Part shown: positions 1 through 11,571 of the stretch, piece after piece
Position numbering within the stretch: position 1 is the stretch's first letter
Layout: the number at the start of each line of letters is the position of its first letter
From: Phytophthora colocasiae
Lineage: Eukaryota; Oomycota; Peronosporomycetes; Peronosporales; Peronosporaceae
NCBI GenBank assembly: GCA_018806915.1
Contig: JAGKQI010000028.1
Span: 434,001-498,000, forward strand
Length of the DNA: 64,000 nt
Direction: 5' to 3'
Translations under genes and position numbers: made by a program
Notes under the pieces: model-generated
The model's input: the letters and a program-made list of their open reading frames with translations, nothing else
The model's database searches: none
What the model was told of the DNA's origin: nothing

Positions 1-210
1 TAGGATTTTCTGGTATTGGTACTCAATGACCCCCTTGGAAATACCCTCCTCCTCTATAGTTTTGTCCACTGTAGAACAAATCTTAACGTCGTTCTGCCAT
101 TCTGTAGCGGCTTCAAGAGGCATCGCACAGTTGCAATTCTTCGCACAGGGAGAACTGTCGAAATGGAAATGGGAGTAAAAGAGCTCTTTTCGGCAACCTG
201 TAGCCATCTC
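1..210. repeat. Duplicated host block A (partial copy of 29842-30051)
   Basis: This stretch is nearly identical to 29842-30051, with only two mismatches seen by eye (near positions 29 and 168). In the other copy the sequence continues as host DNA, but here it switches abruptly at 211 into retrotransposon gag sequence. On the minus strand it carries part of the same unknown ORF that lies at 29806-30126. I infer that it is one end of a segmental or tandem duplication whose right side was replaced by transposon sequence. The left limit lies outside the window. Confidence 0.85.
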
Positions 211-224
211 TGACCAAGACCTGA

Positions 225-1508
225 TCAAGCAACACATCCGCGCCAGAAGCCGATGATGAACGCGTTTCAACCCCAATTTTCACTCCGACGCTCGCGCCTC
301 GCCTGACCAGCACCTCGCATGCGGCGCTCGTGAAGTGGCGTCGTGATCGTCGTGAATACGAAGAAACTATACGGAGCCGAGCCAAGGATAACGCCGGCGA
401 TGTGATTGTGCCTGTAAAAAGCACTTTCGATCAAGGACTTCTTCGCATGTGGTGCATGCTCCGCTGGAAAATGTCCATTGAAGATGTCACTGACAGCCAC
501 ATTTTGGCCGAAGTTGACAAAATCATTGCCAGCGTGAAAAACAACGACGTCCCCGACATCGATGTGGAGATGCGGGAGCAACTTCACATGGACTTGTCAG
601 AAACTGACGTTAGTGAACGAGTTATCCAGTACTTCAAGAAGTGCCATGACATCATTGAGGAACATGGATGGCACCAATTCTTCACTGGTTCAGATGGGCG
701 ACAACAGTTGTGCCGCATCTTGATCGCATCTTTGGAGCCTCAAGCGCTCCGCGATGAAGTAGAGAGAACAATCCGCTTCCAATTGCGCAAAGCAAAGGAA
801 GACGAGGTTGTTCTCCATGATCTGATCCTACAAAAGGCTCTAGATCAAGAGAAAGCTTTTCAAAGCCTGAAGAGGTCTAAGCGCGATACGGGGCGTCAAC
901 CTGGACGTGGGGTTAACCCTGCAGCGCCTAAGAAACAGCGCGTTGTCAGTGAAGTTACTAAGGCCGTCCCAAAACCCGCTACGAAAGCTACCTTAGAGCG
1001 ACCCAAGGTTCCTCCATCACCATGCCCCCACTGTGAGGGCATGCATTGGCTTTCCGAGTGCGGGAAGGCAACAGATGAGCAAAAGGCGGACATTCGCCGA
1101 AAGCTGCGTGCGCAACGGAACGACGGAGGCAAAAAGCAAGCTGCGCGGCTCAAACGTCTGCGTGAGTGTATGCCTGCCGAAGACAAGACTGTTGTTTTGA
1201 ATGGTGCGTTGACAGTGTCCTATTGTGCTGATACCGGTACCGATAGGACCGTTCTGAGTAGGCATCACGTCGAAGAGCTGAAGAAGTTTGATAGTTCGGT
1301 CGTGGTGTCAACTTTAGCGGTCCCTGTCGTAAACGAAGCCGTTGGAGAGCACAAAATCACCTGCTCGGATTCTGTGCAATTAAAGTTGATGCTAAATACC
1401 GCAGCGGGTCCAGTGACTATCCATGATCCTGTCGAGTGCCTAGTGATGGAAAACAATGAACCAGATCTCATTCTGGGGCAGGATGTTCTAAACACCCTCG
1501 GAATTGAT
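225..1508 (+). pseudogene. Gag and aspartic protease of truncated chromovirus
   Basis: The frame is open from 225 without an obvious ATG, and gag-like charged sequence is already present before the GTG at 330, so the true start was lost with the 5' end. The N-terminal two thirds is helical capsid-like sequence. A CCHC-type zinc knuckle (C-PHC-EGMH-WLSEC) lies near 1021-1062, after a basic Arg/Lys/Pro stretch. A retropepsin active site (ADTGTD) lies near 1227-1246, and the second protease motif ILGQDVL near 1468-1490. Gag and protease share one frame, as in many oomycete Gypsy elements. The natural frame is interrupted at the inversion breakpoint near 1509, after which the plus frame runs on only into spurious sequence ending at 1565. 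Confidence 0.85.
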
Positions 1509-2603
1509 CGTAATGCCTGCTGCCACGCGCTTTGTGCGCTTGCTTTTAGCGAGGGCAGTATCTAGTCGCTGCTGCAGTGCGTCTACAGCACGCGCGTAGT
1601 CCGGTATAGATTCGCGCATCCAATTCGCAGAACAAAGGAACTGCTGCAGTTCCCCAGCCGTCGTTGGATATGGCATTGACCGTAAGACATCGATTCTCTC
1701 AGGGTCATGCGAAATTCCTTCACTGCTGATGATTCGGCCACACCATTGTACCGTTTGTTGGTAAAGACTGCTTTTTTTCGCACTCAATTTGAGCCCTGAG
1801 GCTGCCACTAGGTCGAAGAACTCCTCCAGTTTGGCTAGATAGGTCTGTATATCATCTGCAAATAAGAGGATGTCATCGATCCAAATGACAATGAAACTGT
1901 ACAAAAGCGAATCAAAGCATTTCTCCATCGTCTGCTGGAAGTGCACGGCAGCGTCACAGCATCCTTGCGGAACACGACGAGGAGTGTAGATTTTAGCGTC
2001 CGTGATGTAGGACATTAGCTCCTGACTTAGCTCATCTAATGGCAATTGCCAGAAACCTTTGAGCAAGTCAAACAGCCCATAGTGCTGCTTGCCTCGCGTA
2101 TACTCAAGCAGAGACGCCATGTGTGGCATCGTACTGATGAGGGCTTCAATTAGGTCGTTGACGAGACGATAGTCGCAAGCCTGCCTGTACTCATCGTCCG
2201 TCGTGCCATGCTTGCGCACCGGCAGTACGGGGCTTGCCCAACGGCTATTCGGGTTCTCAAACACCCAGCCGAGTCCAACAAGCTTGGAGTTGAACTCATG
2301 CAGAAAACTGCACACGGCTGGTGGATAGCGCCGGGGCTTGCTCTTCACAGCACTAGCACCGTCCTTGAGGCGAATTTTTAAAGGAGGAACGTTCGCTGGA
2401 GGGTCATCGCCAAGGTTCAATCTCCAGATGTCGTGTTTGAACACGACGCCGCGGAGTTGAGACTCTAATTCGCGAGGGAACCCATGTTTGATCGCCGTGA
2501 CTACCAATTTGTCGAGGGCTGACTTGAGCTCATCGCTAGTCGCTGGTATAGCAGGTCCATCATCTGCATCCTCAAATTCGCCCTCAAACTCTTCCTGTTT
2601 ACG
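1509..2603 (-). pseudogene. Inverted reverse-transcriptase segment of the chromovirus
   Basis: On the minus strand this segment encodes a Gypsy reverse transcriptase with the motifs RWASPVLPVRK, CDYRLVNDLIEA, FDLLKGFWQLPLDE, RRVPQGC and the catalytic WIDDILLFADD. The preceding acidic linker, normally next to the protease, is present at the right end (about 2508-2600). The RT thus lies backwards between plus-strand gag/protease and plus-strand RNase H/integrase. The breakpoints share a 5-bp inverted match: CGTAA at 1509-1513 and TTACG at 2599-2603. The reading frame is intact within the inverted piece, so the inversion is probably recent, or it is an assembly error. Confidence 0.9.
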
Positions 2604-4648
2604 ACGGCATCAAGAACCTACTAGCAACTACAGCCACCCTAGCGCTTCCAGACGATGCTGCCCTCACGTGTGTTTTCTCGGATGCATCCGACACTGGGTT
2701 TGCAGTGATCGTTACCCAGGTAACAAACTATGACTCGAAAACGCCTATTACAAGGCAGCAGCACAAGTTGTTGACCTGTGTAAGCGGGACATTCCGTGGA
2801 GCTCAACTGAACTGGACAGTAATCGAGAAAGAGGCTTATCCCATCGTGGTGGCCTGTGAAAAGCTGGATTACCTGTTGCTACGTGCACGTCCTTTCAGGC
2901 TATTCTGTGATCACAGGAATCTCATCCACGTCTTCGCGCCCGATGTGTCCATCAAGAAGCATATCCGGGGGAAACTTCTACGCTGGGCCCTAAAACTGAT
3001 GAGCTACCGATACATGATCGAACATGTGGACGGCGAATCCAACGTGTGGGCAGACATGCTGTCGCGGTGGGCTGGCCAGCCTGTTACTACGGTCAAGTTG
3101 AAGCGATTTACTCAAAAGCGACGGAAGAAAAAAGCCGCTGCGACTAAGGCCACTCCGAAGAAAGTTTTGCGACCCTTAGACGAAGACGGTTTTCTTTGGC
3201 CGTCGTTGGAGGAGATAGCTACGGCGCAGCAACATCTCACCGCTCCACAAACAGCGACCAAAGGTTCCGACGGCGTACTACGTGTGGCCAAACGCATCTG
3301 GATTCCCCGTGCGTGCGCAGCGCTGATCCAGAGGCTCTGTATCATCGCCCATTGCGGGGCCCAAGGCCACCGCGGCGAGCAGGCCATGGTGAATCACCTA
3401 CGGCGGGTTTTCCACATCCCCGAACTCCGGGGCGTTGTCCATTCATTCGTGTCATCCTGTCTGCTGTGCCCTCACGTGAAAGGTGGAAGGATAATCCGCC
3501 GGCCGTGGAGCGAAACAATTGAGTGCAATGAGAGAAATGGGGCCCTACACTGGGATTTTCTTTCGCTAGGCGAGACCTTTGGTGAAAGTAAGTACCTACA
3601 GGTGCTGAAAGACCATGCAACTCATTTTTGCGAGCTCGTAGTGTGCGACGCAGCGGACAGTGCCGTTGCTACCGCAGCCATACTCGACTGGCACAGCCGA
3701 TTTGGAGCCCCACCAGTGTGGGTAAGTGACAATGGCAGCCATTTTAAGAACGAGGTCGTCTCAGAGCTTTTAAAAAGACTCAAGAGCCAGCAAAACTTCA
3801 CGCTAGCCTACAGCCCATGGATCAACGGGTCTGTGGAACGGGTTAACCGCGACATCCTTCAAGTGTTGCGGGTTATGACACTGGAGTACAAGCTGTCTAC
3901 TAAAGACTGGAGCTACCTCGTGCCTTTGGTTCAAGCGAGTTTGAACCACACGGCGCTACCCTCGTTTGGCAACCGAGCACCGGTGGAACTATTTACGGGG
4001 CTACCATGTCCGTCACCTCTAGCAGAGTTCTACCACCCCGACACCAAAAAACTTGTCACGCTGCCGACCAACTCGGCAGCGATTGACAAGCACCTAGCTG
4101 AGTTGCGTAGGAGTTTGTGTGCAATGCACATGCCTATTGCGGACCAACGTGTCAAGCAACGCCTCCTTAACAAAAAAAAGGAACGGGGGGAGAACGTAGT
4201 CAACTTTGACGTAGGTGACTACGTCCTACGCTCACGTGTAGATGAGAAAAAGGGCAACAAGCTCCTCGTCACATGGCAAGGTCCCTACAAAGTGGTCAGG
4301 GCAGACTCTCACTCCTTTAGAATCCGTCACTTAGTGTCAGGAGACGAGTTTGACGTACATGGATCACGTTTAAAGTTCTATGCTGACAGTCAGCTAGATG
4401 TTACTGAGGAAATCCTAGAGCATGTGGCTTCCCAAGGGATCATATTGGCTATCGATGAGCTCAAACAGCATCGATGGAACGTCTCAATCAAAGACTACGA
4501 AGTTCTAGTTGGCTGGAAAGGCCTAGAGTCTGTAGAAGATTCGTGGGAACCTCTAACTTCTCTAGCTAAAGAAGTCGGTGTTCTACTAGGGCGATACGTT
4601 GCTAAGCAAGATGCTAAGCTGCGCAAGTATTGGAAGGACCTCCAGTGA
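2604..4648 (+). pseudogene. RNase H, integrase and chromodomain of truncated chromovirus
   Basis: The plus frame is open through the right inversion breakpoint. It begins in the RNase H region (VFSDASDTGFAVI near 2670-2705; a further Glu in VIEKEAYPIVVACEKL; FCDHRNLIHVF near 2905-2935). The integrase zinc domain follows (HCGAQGHRGEQ and CLLCPHV, 3351-3477), then the catalytic core with Asp in LHWDFLSLGE (about 3550), Asp in VSDNGSHFKNE (about 3728) and Glu in NGSVERVNRD (about 3838). A chromodomain ends the protein (EVLVGWKGLESVEDSWEPL, near 4500-4560), marking the chromovirus clade and suggesting heterochromatin targeting. The C-terminal half is uninterrupted, but the piece is separated from gag and lacks RT in cis. 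Confidence 0.88.
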
Positions 4649-4945
4649 AAAAACCAATAAAAAAGCTTCAGTAGTTTTTTCAAAATTTAACTTTTTCTCT
4701 AATTGCCCAAAGCGCACATACTACCATGTAGTAGACATTGATTTCATATAATGTCCAAAGTTAGAGATCAATCCATGCCATATTGAAGCCAAAACAATTC
4801 GGTATAATCAACTTCAACACGTTGCACCTGTAATACTTGTTACATAGTCGGGCACATGGATACACATGACCATCACTCACTACAACCGGGTACATAAATC
4901 CAACAATTTCAGTAGTTGTGCTTTACCTCAAGTATAACTGGACTA
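4649..4945. other. Non-coding 3' part of truncated chromovirus
   Basis: About 300 bp of AT-richer sequence without a credible ORF follows the chromodomain stop. A near-palindrome TGTAATACTTGTTACA lies at about 4827-4842 and resembles the palindromic terminus of the LTRs of the third element. It could mark the start of an LTR, but there is no polypurine tract before it and no partner copy, so this is only a possibility. The segment ends with ACTA, the target duplication of the next element. Confidence 0.5.
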
Positions 4946-5359
4946 TGTCCCGTACCCGGGAATATAGTGTGTGAACCAGCACCGGGCGCGCACTATGTCC
5001 CGAGGCCTTGCCCAACGTCGTCCACGGTCCATGGCCAGATGGCCTAGTACTGTGTCTGAGGTCCAGTTTGGAGGTACTTCCCATCTACTACCTGCCTCGT
5101 CTACTATCATACCTTCGTGAGTGGCGTGAGAGGACGGATGTCAGGCCTAGTCTCAGTGCCCTTCTACTTCGGAGGTGTGTCATCCCTACAAGTCCTGGTC
5201 AAGACCTTCCTGAAATCTAGTCAGTCGTGTATCTACCAAGTTAAGAACAACCAAAAACAAGAAGAAAGAAGTTTGCATTTTACGTATTCCTTAAGCTCCC
5301 CGCCCAGACCTACTCGCTAACAGTCCGCAACTACTCGACCCTTAACCAGGTATACGACA
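4946..5359 (+). repeat. 5' LTR of the 14.3-kb Gypsy element
   Basis: This 414-bp direct repeat matches 18810-19212. It starts TGTCCCGTACCCGGG and ends CCAGGTATACGACA, giving the expected TG..CA ends. Relative to the 3' LTR it has an extra 11 bp (about 5046-5056) and about four substitutions. A short run rich in A and G (about 5243-5270) lies in its second half. Confidence 0.93.
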
Positions 5360-5360
5360 A

Positions 5361-5380
5361 GTGGTGGAGAAGCAGGGTAG
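5361..5380 (+). promoter_or_regulatory. Candidate primer binding site
   Basis: Immediately after the 5' LTR the sequence AGTGGTGGAGAAGC contains TGG two bases inside the element, the position and start expected for a tRNA 3'-end complement. I could not assign the tRNA, so this is a positional inference. Confidence 0.4.
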
Positions 5381-5605
5381 TTGTCCACTAGAGAAAGGTC
5401 TGCTAAGTGAGCGTCGACGAAGGAATACGCCCGCTACCAAGGACACCGAAGAAGAGTACTACCTACGAGGAGTGGGAGATCGCGTCACTGCTAGTTCGAC
5501 AGGGGTCAACTAGGGAGGTGTTCGGCGACTACACGCAGGACGAGACCAAGACTTACTCGGAAGTACCTTTAAAGCGAGCGGACCAGCTCTGAAGCAAGTC
5601 GCTAA

Positions 5606-8130
5606 GTGACTACATCTACTCTACCCACAGGCGTGTACCGGATCTGGGAGTGGATTACCTGGGCGGGAGTGCTACAAGTCCCTGAACCCAAGTCTACCGA
5701 AGGAGAAGAAGAACCTGAGATCGAGATGTCCTCGTTCGGTCCACACGGCGGACTCGACGAAGACAACGGCAGTCCCATTTCAAGTGGAGGAAGGAGCGCC
5801 GGTCACCCGTCTACGACATGGTTTGGAGCGGGAAGAGAGCAGCCGACAACTACTTCCGTCCCCGTCGACTCGGGAGGAGGCACTGGATGGTCGGCTCCCA
5901 CTTGGCTGGGTGGAGGGAGTACCCTCCTCGGACGACCTGATTTGACTACGGTTGGGGGCCTTAGCTCCGTCCAGTCCATCGTCCGTAGAGCTGCTCAAGG
6001 TTCGAACCAACCTCAACCACCCCGACCAAGACTAGTGCGGAGTATCTCCGAACCGCGAACCGGAGGCCCGAGACCCGACGAGAGCAGCTCCCCAGCTGCC
6101 GGTGAACCTACCCTCGCGTTGAACCAACCCGAGACTGGATTTGCGGCGATCCCAAGTGCCCCTCCTGGAGCGACCCCGCGTTATGAAGTAGACCCCTCTA
6201 CAGGTCTACCACGGACCCCACTGGCACCTACGACTACTATGAATCCTGATCTACTGACAACTCAACAGCCTGTGCGATCCCGATACTCCTTGGCTATTGA
6301 CCCTCCTCCGCAGTCTCCGGTTACCTCTTTTCAGGCCAGTGCGATCCCTGCCAGTGCACCTATGGGCTACTCTTTGAATGTCGAAGGTAACCTGGGAACA
6401 GCCTCGAACCCGACCGGAGTACTCCCTACTGGATGGGGTAGTCAACTACCAGCGACTCAACCAAGTGTGAACACTAGTTGGCCATCTACTCTTACTCCCG
6501 TAGTGACTCCTGCCGCTAGTGTTCCTCAGTCTAACCGGTCTGCTATAGCGAGTTACCAGAATGTCACGATTGGAGCTACTCCTGGAGTACCTGGGACTGG
6601 ACTGAACAGTCCCTTCATCCAGCCTGCAGGATGGTCTACTGTGGCGGGTTTCTCGTACGGGAATCCAACCCCCGTCGTCCAGACATCTACTGCTGTGCAA
6701 CCTCCGATGGCGAATCCGTACCCTCAGATGACTCAAGGAGTTCAAGCTGCTCCTGCGACTACTGGGCTTCCGCCGCCTCACCCTGTCTATCCGAGCCAAC
6801 GACTGCCTACTACCAACCAGATGCATCCTGTGACCTCGAATCCGTCGACTCAGCGACCTTCGTTGCCGGTACCCCTGACTGCTACCCCAAGTGTTTCGAT
6901 GACTACGCCGATGGGTCAGTCGTCTGTAGCTGGTACGGGTTACTACCCAAACCAACTACCCCCCGTCTACTCCCAACCGGTGAGTCAGGTGACGAGACCT
7001 CAACCCGTCGGAATGCCTTCGAACATCAAGAACGCCATCCGGATGATTCAACCGTTCTACTCTGACAGTGCTTTGGTCGACAAGGCCCGGACGTTTTGGA
7101 ACGACTTCGAGAGAGCTACTCAGGGACTTGACGGTTCTCTCCGTTTGAGTGCCTTCAGGGAGTGTCTGAAGGGTAAGACTGGTGAAGAGTGGTGGACGTA
7201 CTCGCAGATCAACGACTTCGAGACTCTTCGGACGCGATTCCACAACCAGTTCATCTGTCAGACCCCTCTGCAGATGATCGAGCGACTGAAGAAGACGAAG
7301 CGCTCTCGTGGTATGTCTGCTGAAGTGTGGGGCGACTTGATCTCGAGCCTGTGTGACGCTGCACAGTACTTCGACCCGGAGATGAGGTACCAGTACTTCC
7401 TGTCTGGACTACGGAACAAGCAGTGGAGGAACACTCTGGACACCTCACTGGTGAACTCGATCCCTCAGGCTGTGGCAGTGTTGCTGTACAAGAACCAACA
7501 CTTGCCCGTGGAAGACGACACTGACTTTGCTGATGAGCCGCCCAAGAAGACAGCCAACGACGACATGATGAAGCAGATGCTCGCTATGATGCAGCAGACT
7601 CAGAACTTGCTGGTTCAGTAACAGACTCAAGCGTCACAGACTACCCCTCCAGTAGCCGCCGTCCAGTACCAGTTGGCTCCGAACACGACGCAAGGAGTGT
7701 ATGCGGTACCGCCTCAAGCGTCTACTTCCGCTTTGCCAGCTACTCCTATGAGAGGTATCCGTCAGGGGCCAGACCTGTATACCCAAGAGGGACACATAGT
7801 GTGTGGTCGCTGTCACACCCTAGGGTGTAGTCGTCTGAACTGTCGCCGGAACAACTCAGTCTGTACGAACTGTCAGACAGCGGGTCACATCAACGTCGAG
7901 TGCGAGCAACCTCGAATCTACCAGCGTCCTCAACAGTCTAACCAGCCGCCGTCGACTAACTACACTCGAACACCCGTTCGAACGACCAGTACCGTCGCGG
8001 TCCCCGATCGTGTTTCTTGTGTGGAGGAGATGGTCATGTCGTTGCGAACTGTCCTACGCGTGAGATGCTCAGTCAACTAGCTCAGAAGTCGAACTCTGGG
8101 ACGTCGACTGCTAACGCTGGTCGACAATGA
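5606..8130 (+). pseudogene. Gag polyprotein of the 14.3-kb Gypsy element (broken)
   Basis: The first 470 residues are Pro/Ser/Thr-rich and low complexity. They are followed by a retrotransposon-gag capsid domain (7020-7500, with GEEWWTYSQI and MRYQYFLSGLR). The frame is interrupted by a TAA at 7619-7621, in a Gln-rich context where CAA would fit, and continues in the same frame to a CCHC knuckle (CTNCQTAGHINVEC, 7862-7903). A second knuckle (CFLCGGDGHVVANC, 8011-8052) is in another frame, so a one-base shift lies near 7980-8010. Gag then ends at TGA 8128-8130. Pol follows in the same frame, so either stop readthrough or another nonsense change separates them. The first ATG in frame is near 5726; the true start is unclear. 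Confidence 0.85.
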
Positions 8131-8689
8131 AGGGGGCTGGAGGAAGGGAAGGAAGGAGTCGTGCCTTCCTCCTGCCAGCTGGACGACTTGACGAGAGACA
8201 CTAAACGTCGTACATCTACTGGGTGTACGGCCTCGGTGGCCCCTGCGGGAACTGTGAAGAGTGAACTGATGGAAATTGAAGTGAATGAGACTGTGAATGA
8301 GACTGTGAATGATGTGGATGAAAAGTGTGACGATGAAGAGAACTGTACGGTGACAGCTTATGTGGGAGACCTGATGAAAGACCCCTACTTTGAGCTACAC
8401 CAGGATGACCGTCCGACTAGAGGGAGTACTGGGTGGTCCGATCCTAGTTATAGGAGATCTCCCCTTCGGAAACCTAAAGTGGTTAAATGTGACTGGACGA
8501 CTAAAACGAACGGAACTACGAGAGTGAACGAGAATGAAAATGGAAGTGACCGCCTGGGTTTTGATGACAGTATTTTCGAGCCTAATGTGGATGTGATTGG
8601 TGAAATGAGCGAGAGTGAGGATGAAGAAACAAACAGTGTCGAAGGAGAAGTAGCTCCTATGAAGGAGCAGCTGGATGAAATAAGCGAGT

Positions 8690-8835
8690 TGACGATAACC
8701 CCTACGAGAATTGAAGAGTCGACGATAACCCCTACGAGAATTGAAGAGTCGATGATAACCCCTACGAGAATTGATGAGTCGACGATAACTCCTACGAGAA
8801 ACGAAGAGTTGACGACAACCCCAGCGAGAGATAGT
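8690..8835 (+). repeat. Coding tandem repeats in pol N-terminal region
   Basis: Four to five tandem copies of a 33-bp unit encode an 11-residue repeat of the type TITPTRIEES, with small variations in later copies. A second, dispersed pair encodes VTPTTDGTGGG and VTSTTDGTGGG (about 8910-8945 and 9022-9057). The repeats lie in the disordered acidic segment ahead of the protease. Confidence 0.85.
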
Positions 8836-11445
8836 GAGTCGACCACTACCGAAGCCGACCCTGAAGTGGCTTCCAATGAACCAGATGAAGAACTAGATGA
8901 CGAAGAAGATGTAACACCTACCACCGACGGGACTGGTGGGGGCAAGACGAGTACTACAACCGACGCTTTAGAAGTGTCTCCTGATGAGAGGGGGTGTATA
9001 TTACCGGACCGAACTGCGGATGTGACGTCTACCACCGATGGAACTGGTGGGGGTGAGGCGAGCATCAACGAAGCTACTCAAGAGGAGACGAAGGAACATG
9101 AGAGAGTATTTTCTGCTGGAGAATTGGATGAGCTGACTGAAGGACTGGACTTGGGCGTGGAGACTGAGAGAGAAGAATATGACAAGGAACTAGAGGAGCG
9201 ACTCTTTCCTTTAGATGAAGTGGAACTTAAAAAGCGAGTTAAGGAGAATTCAGCGCAACTGGGCGAGATGTCACTCGAGGACTTGAGCACTGTGTTGGGG
9301 ATTGAGAAAGAAGTGTTGGCACGCACCCGTGAGTCGTCACCGGGTGTACTCTCATCCCCTGAGTACTGGCTGGACTGGTACCGAAAAACCTTGGCCACAA
9401 CTGGTGCGGCCAAGCGTGCCAACCGGGACTTCAGCGACCTGGGTAAGTCGACGACGAGTAGTCGTACTGAACACAGGGTGGTAGATGTAGACTCCGACGA
9501 ACGAGACGTTGGGGGTGGAGGGACGGCGTCTACTCCAAAAATAGACGATGGTGGAGTAGCCTGTGAGTTACCCCCTACCCCGTCTACTGAAGAGAAGGTG
9601 ATTGCAAACGTGGCGGTGGACTTGAATGGAACTACCCCCTCGAGTGTCGTTAACACTGTGTCGGTTTCTGCGCGTCGCAGCCGACGTCTAGATCCTAAGT
9701 GGCGTGCGTTGGCTAACCGAACGGTCTACTACCTAGTCAAGGAAGAAGAAAAAGCGAATGCCGTATGTGTAGACTGTGGATCGTTACTACTACCCGACTA
9801 CGTCCTACCTGAGGTCGACTTCGAGGGTACTGACCTCGACGAGCGAGCGTTGGCTAAAGTGGCTCCCTACTACAGAGTAATGAGTGGACCCGTGATGAAG
9901 CATATCCTGAAGACGATAGTGAAGAAGTACCATGGGGACGGTCCTCTCATCCGGGCCAAACTACAGGAACGTGAAGGACGTTGTGAAGTGTGTCAACTGG
10001 CTGCTCTCCCCTCTGTGAAGATTCGCTCCCCTAAGCGAGTCTGGTTCGACGGTACCTCTCTAACTAGTGAGGTTGCCGAAGAACTCGGACCCGTCTACAC
10101 TAGGGAGTGCTCGGACAGCGTGTACGATTACGCATACGTGGTAGCCGAACCCGTACCTCTCGAGCCCCCGCCTGAGACAGGCCGGTCTAAGCCTGGGCTG
10201 GTCGAGGTTGACGATTCTCATGAAGCAGATGAGGAGTGTGTGGTTCCGGAAGGGAAGAGGGTGATCGGATCCGTCAGTGGAGTGGAAGCCGTCTCGGCTG
10301 GGTACGTCGACTGTGTACCCGTCGACATACTGATCGACTCCGGGGCAGTAGTCAGCTTGATTGATCGGAAGGTACTACGACGTATCGGCCGAGCTGACGC
10401 CCCGTTGAGGCCCTACTCGGGGAACTTGAACGGTGTGTCAGGCCACTCCTTGAAAATTAGTGGTATCGTCGACCTACCCTTGAGACTTGGATCAGTGGAA
10501 GTGACTCGAACGTTCGTGTTGGTTGAGCGGATGCATGTGGATGTAATACTCGGGACCGACTCACTCAAGATGTTCAGAGCTGTGATTGATCTAGACTCGA
10601 ACACGGTTACCCTGAAAGACACGAACGAAGTGTTTTCGCTTGGTTCCCCGCGCGTGGAAGAAGTGTACTCCGCCCGCATCAGTTCGACCGTCAGGCTCTG
10701 TCCTGGTGGTCAGGCGCTAGTAGCCTCTGAAGGGAGTGGACGAGCCCGCGATGGAGACACCGTGCTCGTTGAGGGAGTACCGGGGCTTGATGGTACCGTT
10801 CGGGTGGCGCGGACTCTTTGCACTGTGAACCAAGGGAAGTTGCTTGTCGAAGTGTGCAACGCGTCTACGGAAGAACTTATTATCAAGAAGGGGACGCATC
10901 TAGCCGCGGCGACTGTAGTGCCCGACTCTGCGTTTAGGAGTGAGTCGACGTCGAGTCCTTCGACTAACCCCTCGGCTACTCTGTCCGAACGGCGACTCTC
11001 GACTGAACTAGACTGGGTGCACTCTGTAGTGAGTAGCACTACTGTGATCGATGAACCTACTCGTCATCCCATGCCGGGACTCGACAAGGAGTTGCGAGAG
11101 GAGTTCACAGTAGACTTCTCCGGCTCGAAGTTGGACCCCGAGCAAAAGCAACTGTTCCGACGGACTCTGGAGTCGTTCGGCGACTTGTTCGTGGAGACTT
11201 CTATGAAGCCGGGACGAACCCACTTGTTGGAGTTCGAGATCGATACGGGGGATCATCCACCCATCAAGCAGAGACCTTACAGAGTGTCCAAGGCTGAAGG
11301 CGACGTTATGGAAGCCGAAGTGCAACAGTACCTAGACTTAGGGTTAATTCAACCCTCGGCTAGCCCCTGGGCTAGTCCAGTGCTGATGATCCGGAAACCA
11401 GATGGGGGTATTCGATTTTGCATCGACTACCGTCGACTCAATGCA

Positions 11446-11571
11446 GCGCGGATGGCCACAGTGGCATCGAGACATACTTCTACGACTGGTTCTCCATACA
11501 ATCAGTACCTTTGAAGGCCTTCAGCACATGGGCAATAGCGTTAAGGTGGGAGGCGCAGTGCTCAGTAACAT
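11446..11571. other. 126-bp insertion inside the RT domain
   Basis: The RT sequence reads FCIDYRRLNA up to 11445 and resumes with VTIKDCYPMP at 11572, a join that is continuous in other Gypsy RTs. The intervening 126 bp is an exact multiple of three, keeps the frame, and contains a TGA at 11512-11514. It has no GT..AG borders on either strand and no clear target duplication. Its origin is unknown; it could be filler DNA from break repair or a captured fragment. Confidence 0.8.

Larger units (their letters stand above)
211..4945 (+). mobile_element. 5'-truncated Ty3/Gypsy chromovirus with internal inversion
   Basis: The order gag-protease, (reverse transcriptase), RNase H, integrase, chromodomain identifies a Ty3/Gypsy chromovirus. 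The 5' LTR and the gag N-terminus are missing: the reading frame of gag is already open at 225 and host block A abuts it at 211. The RT segment (1509-2603) is inverted. Downstream of the chromodomain the element continues as non-coding sequence until a second Gypsy element is inserted at 4946; sequence after that element (19217-19531) is probably the remainder of this one. No matching LTR pair can be seen in the window, so its right terminus is uncertain. It cannot be autonomous in this state. Confidence 0.85.

Noticed and set aside
5008..5320. Open frames inside the 5' LTR
   Set aside because: They are repeated in the 3' LTR, short, and lack coding features; the LTR explains them.
11446..11571. 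Intron in RT
   Set aside because: The borders are not GT..AG on either strand, and introns inside the RT core of Gypsy elements would be removed on retrotransposition.
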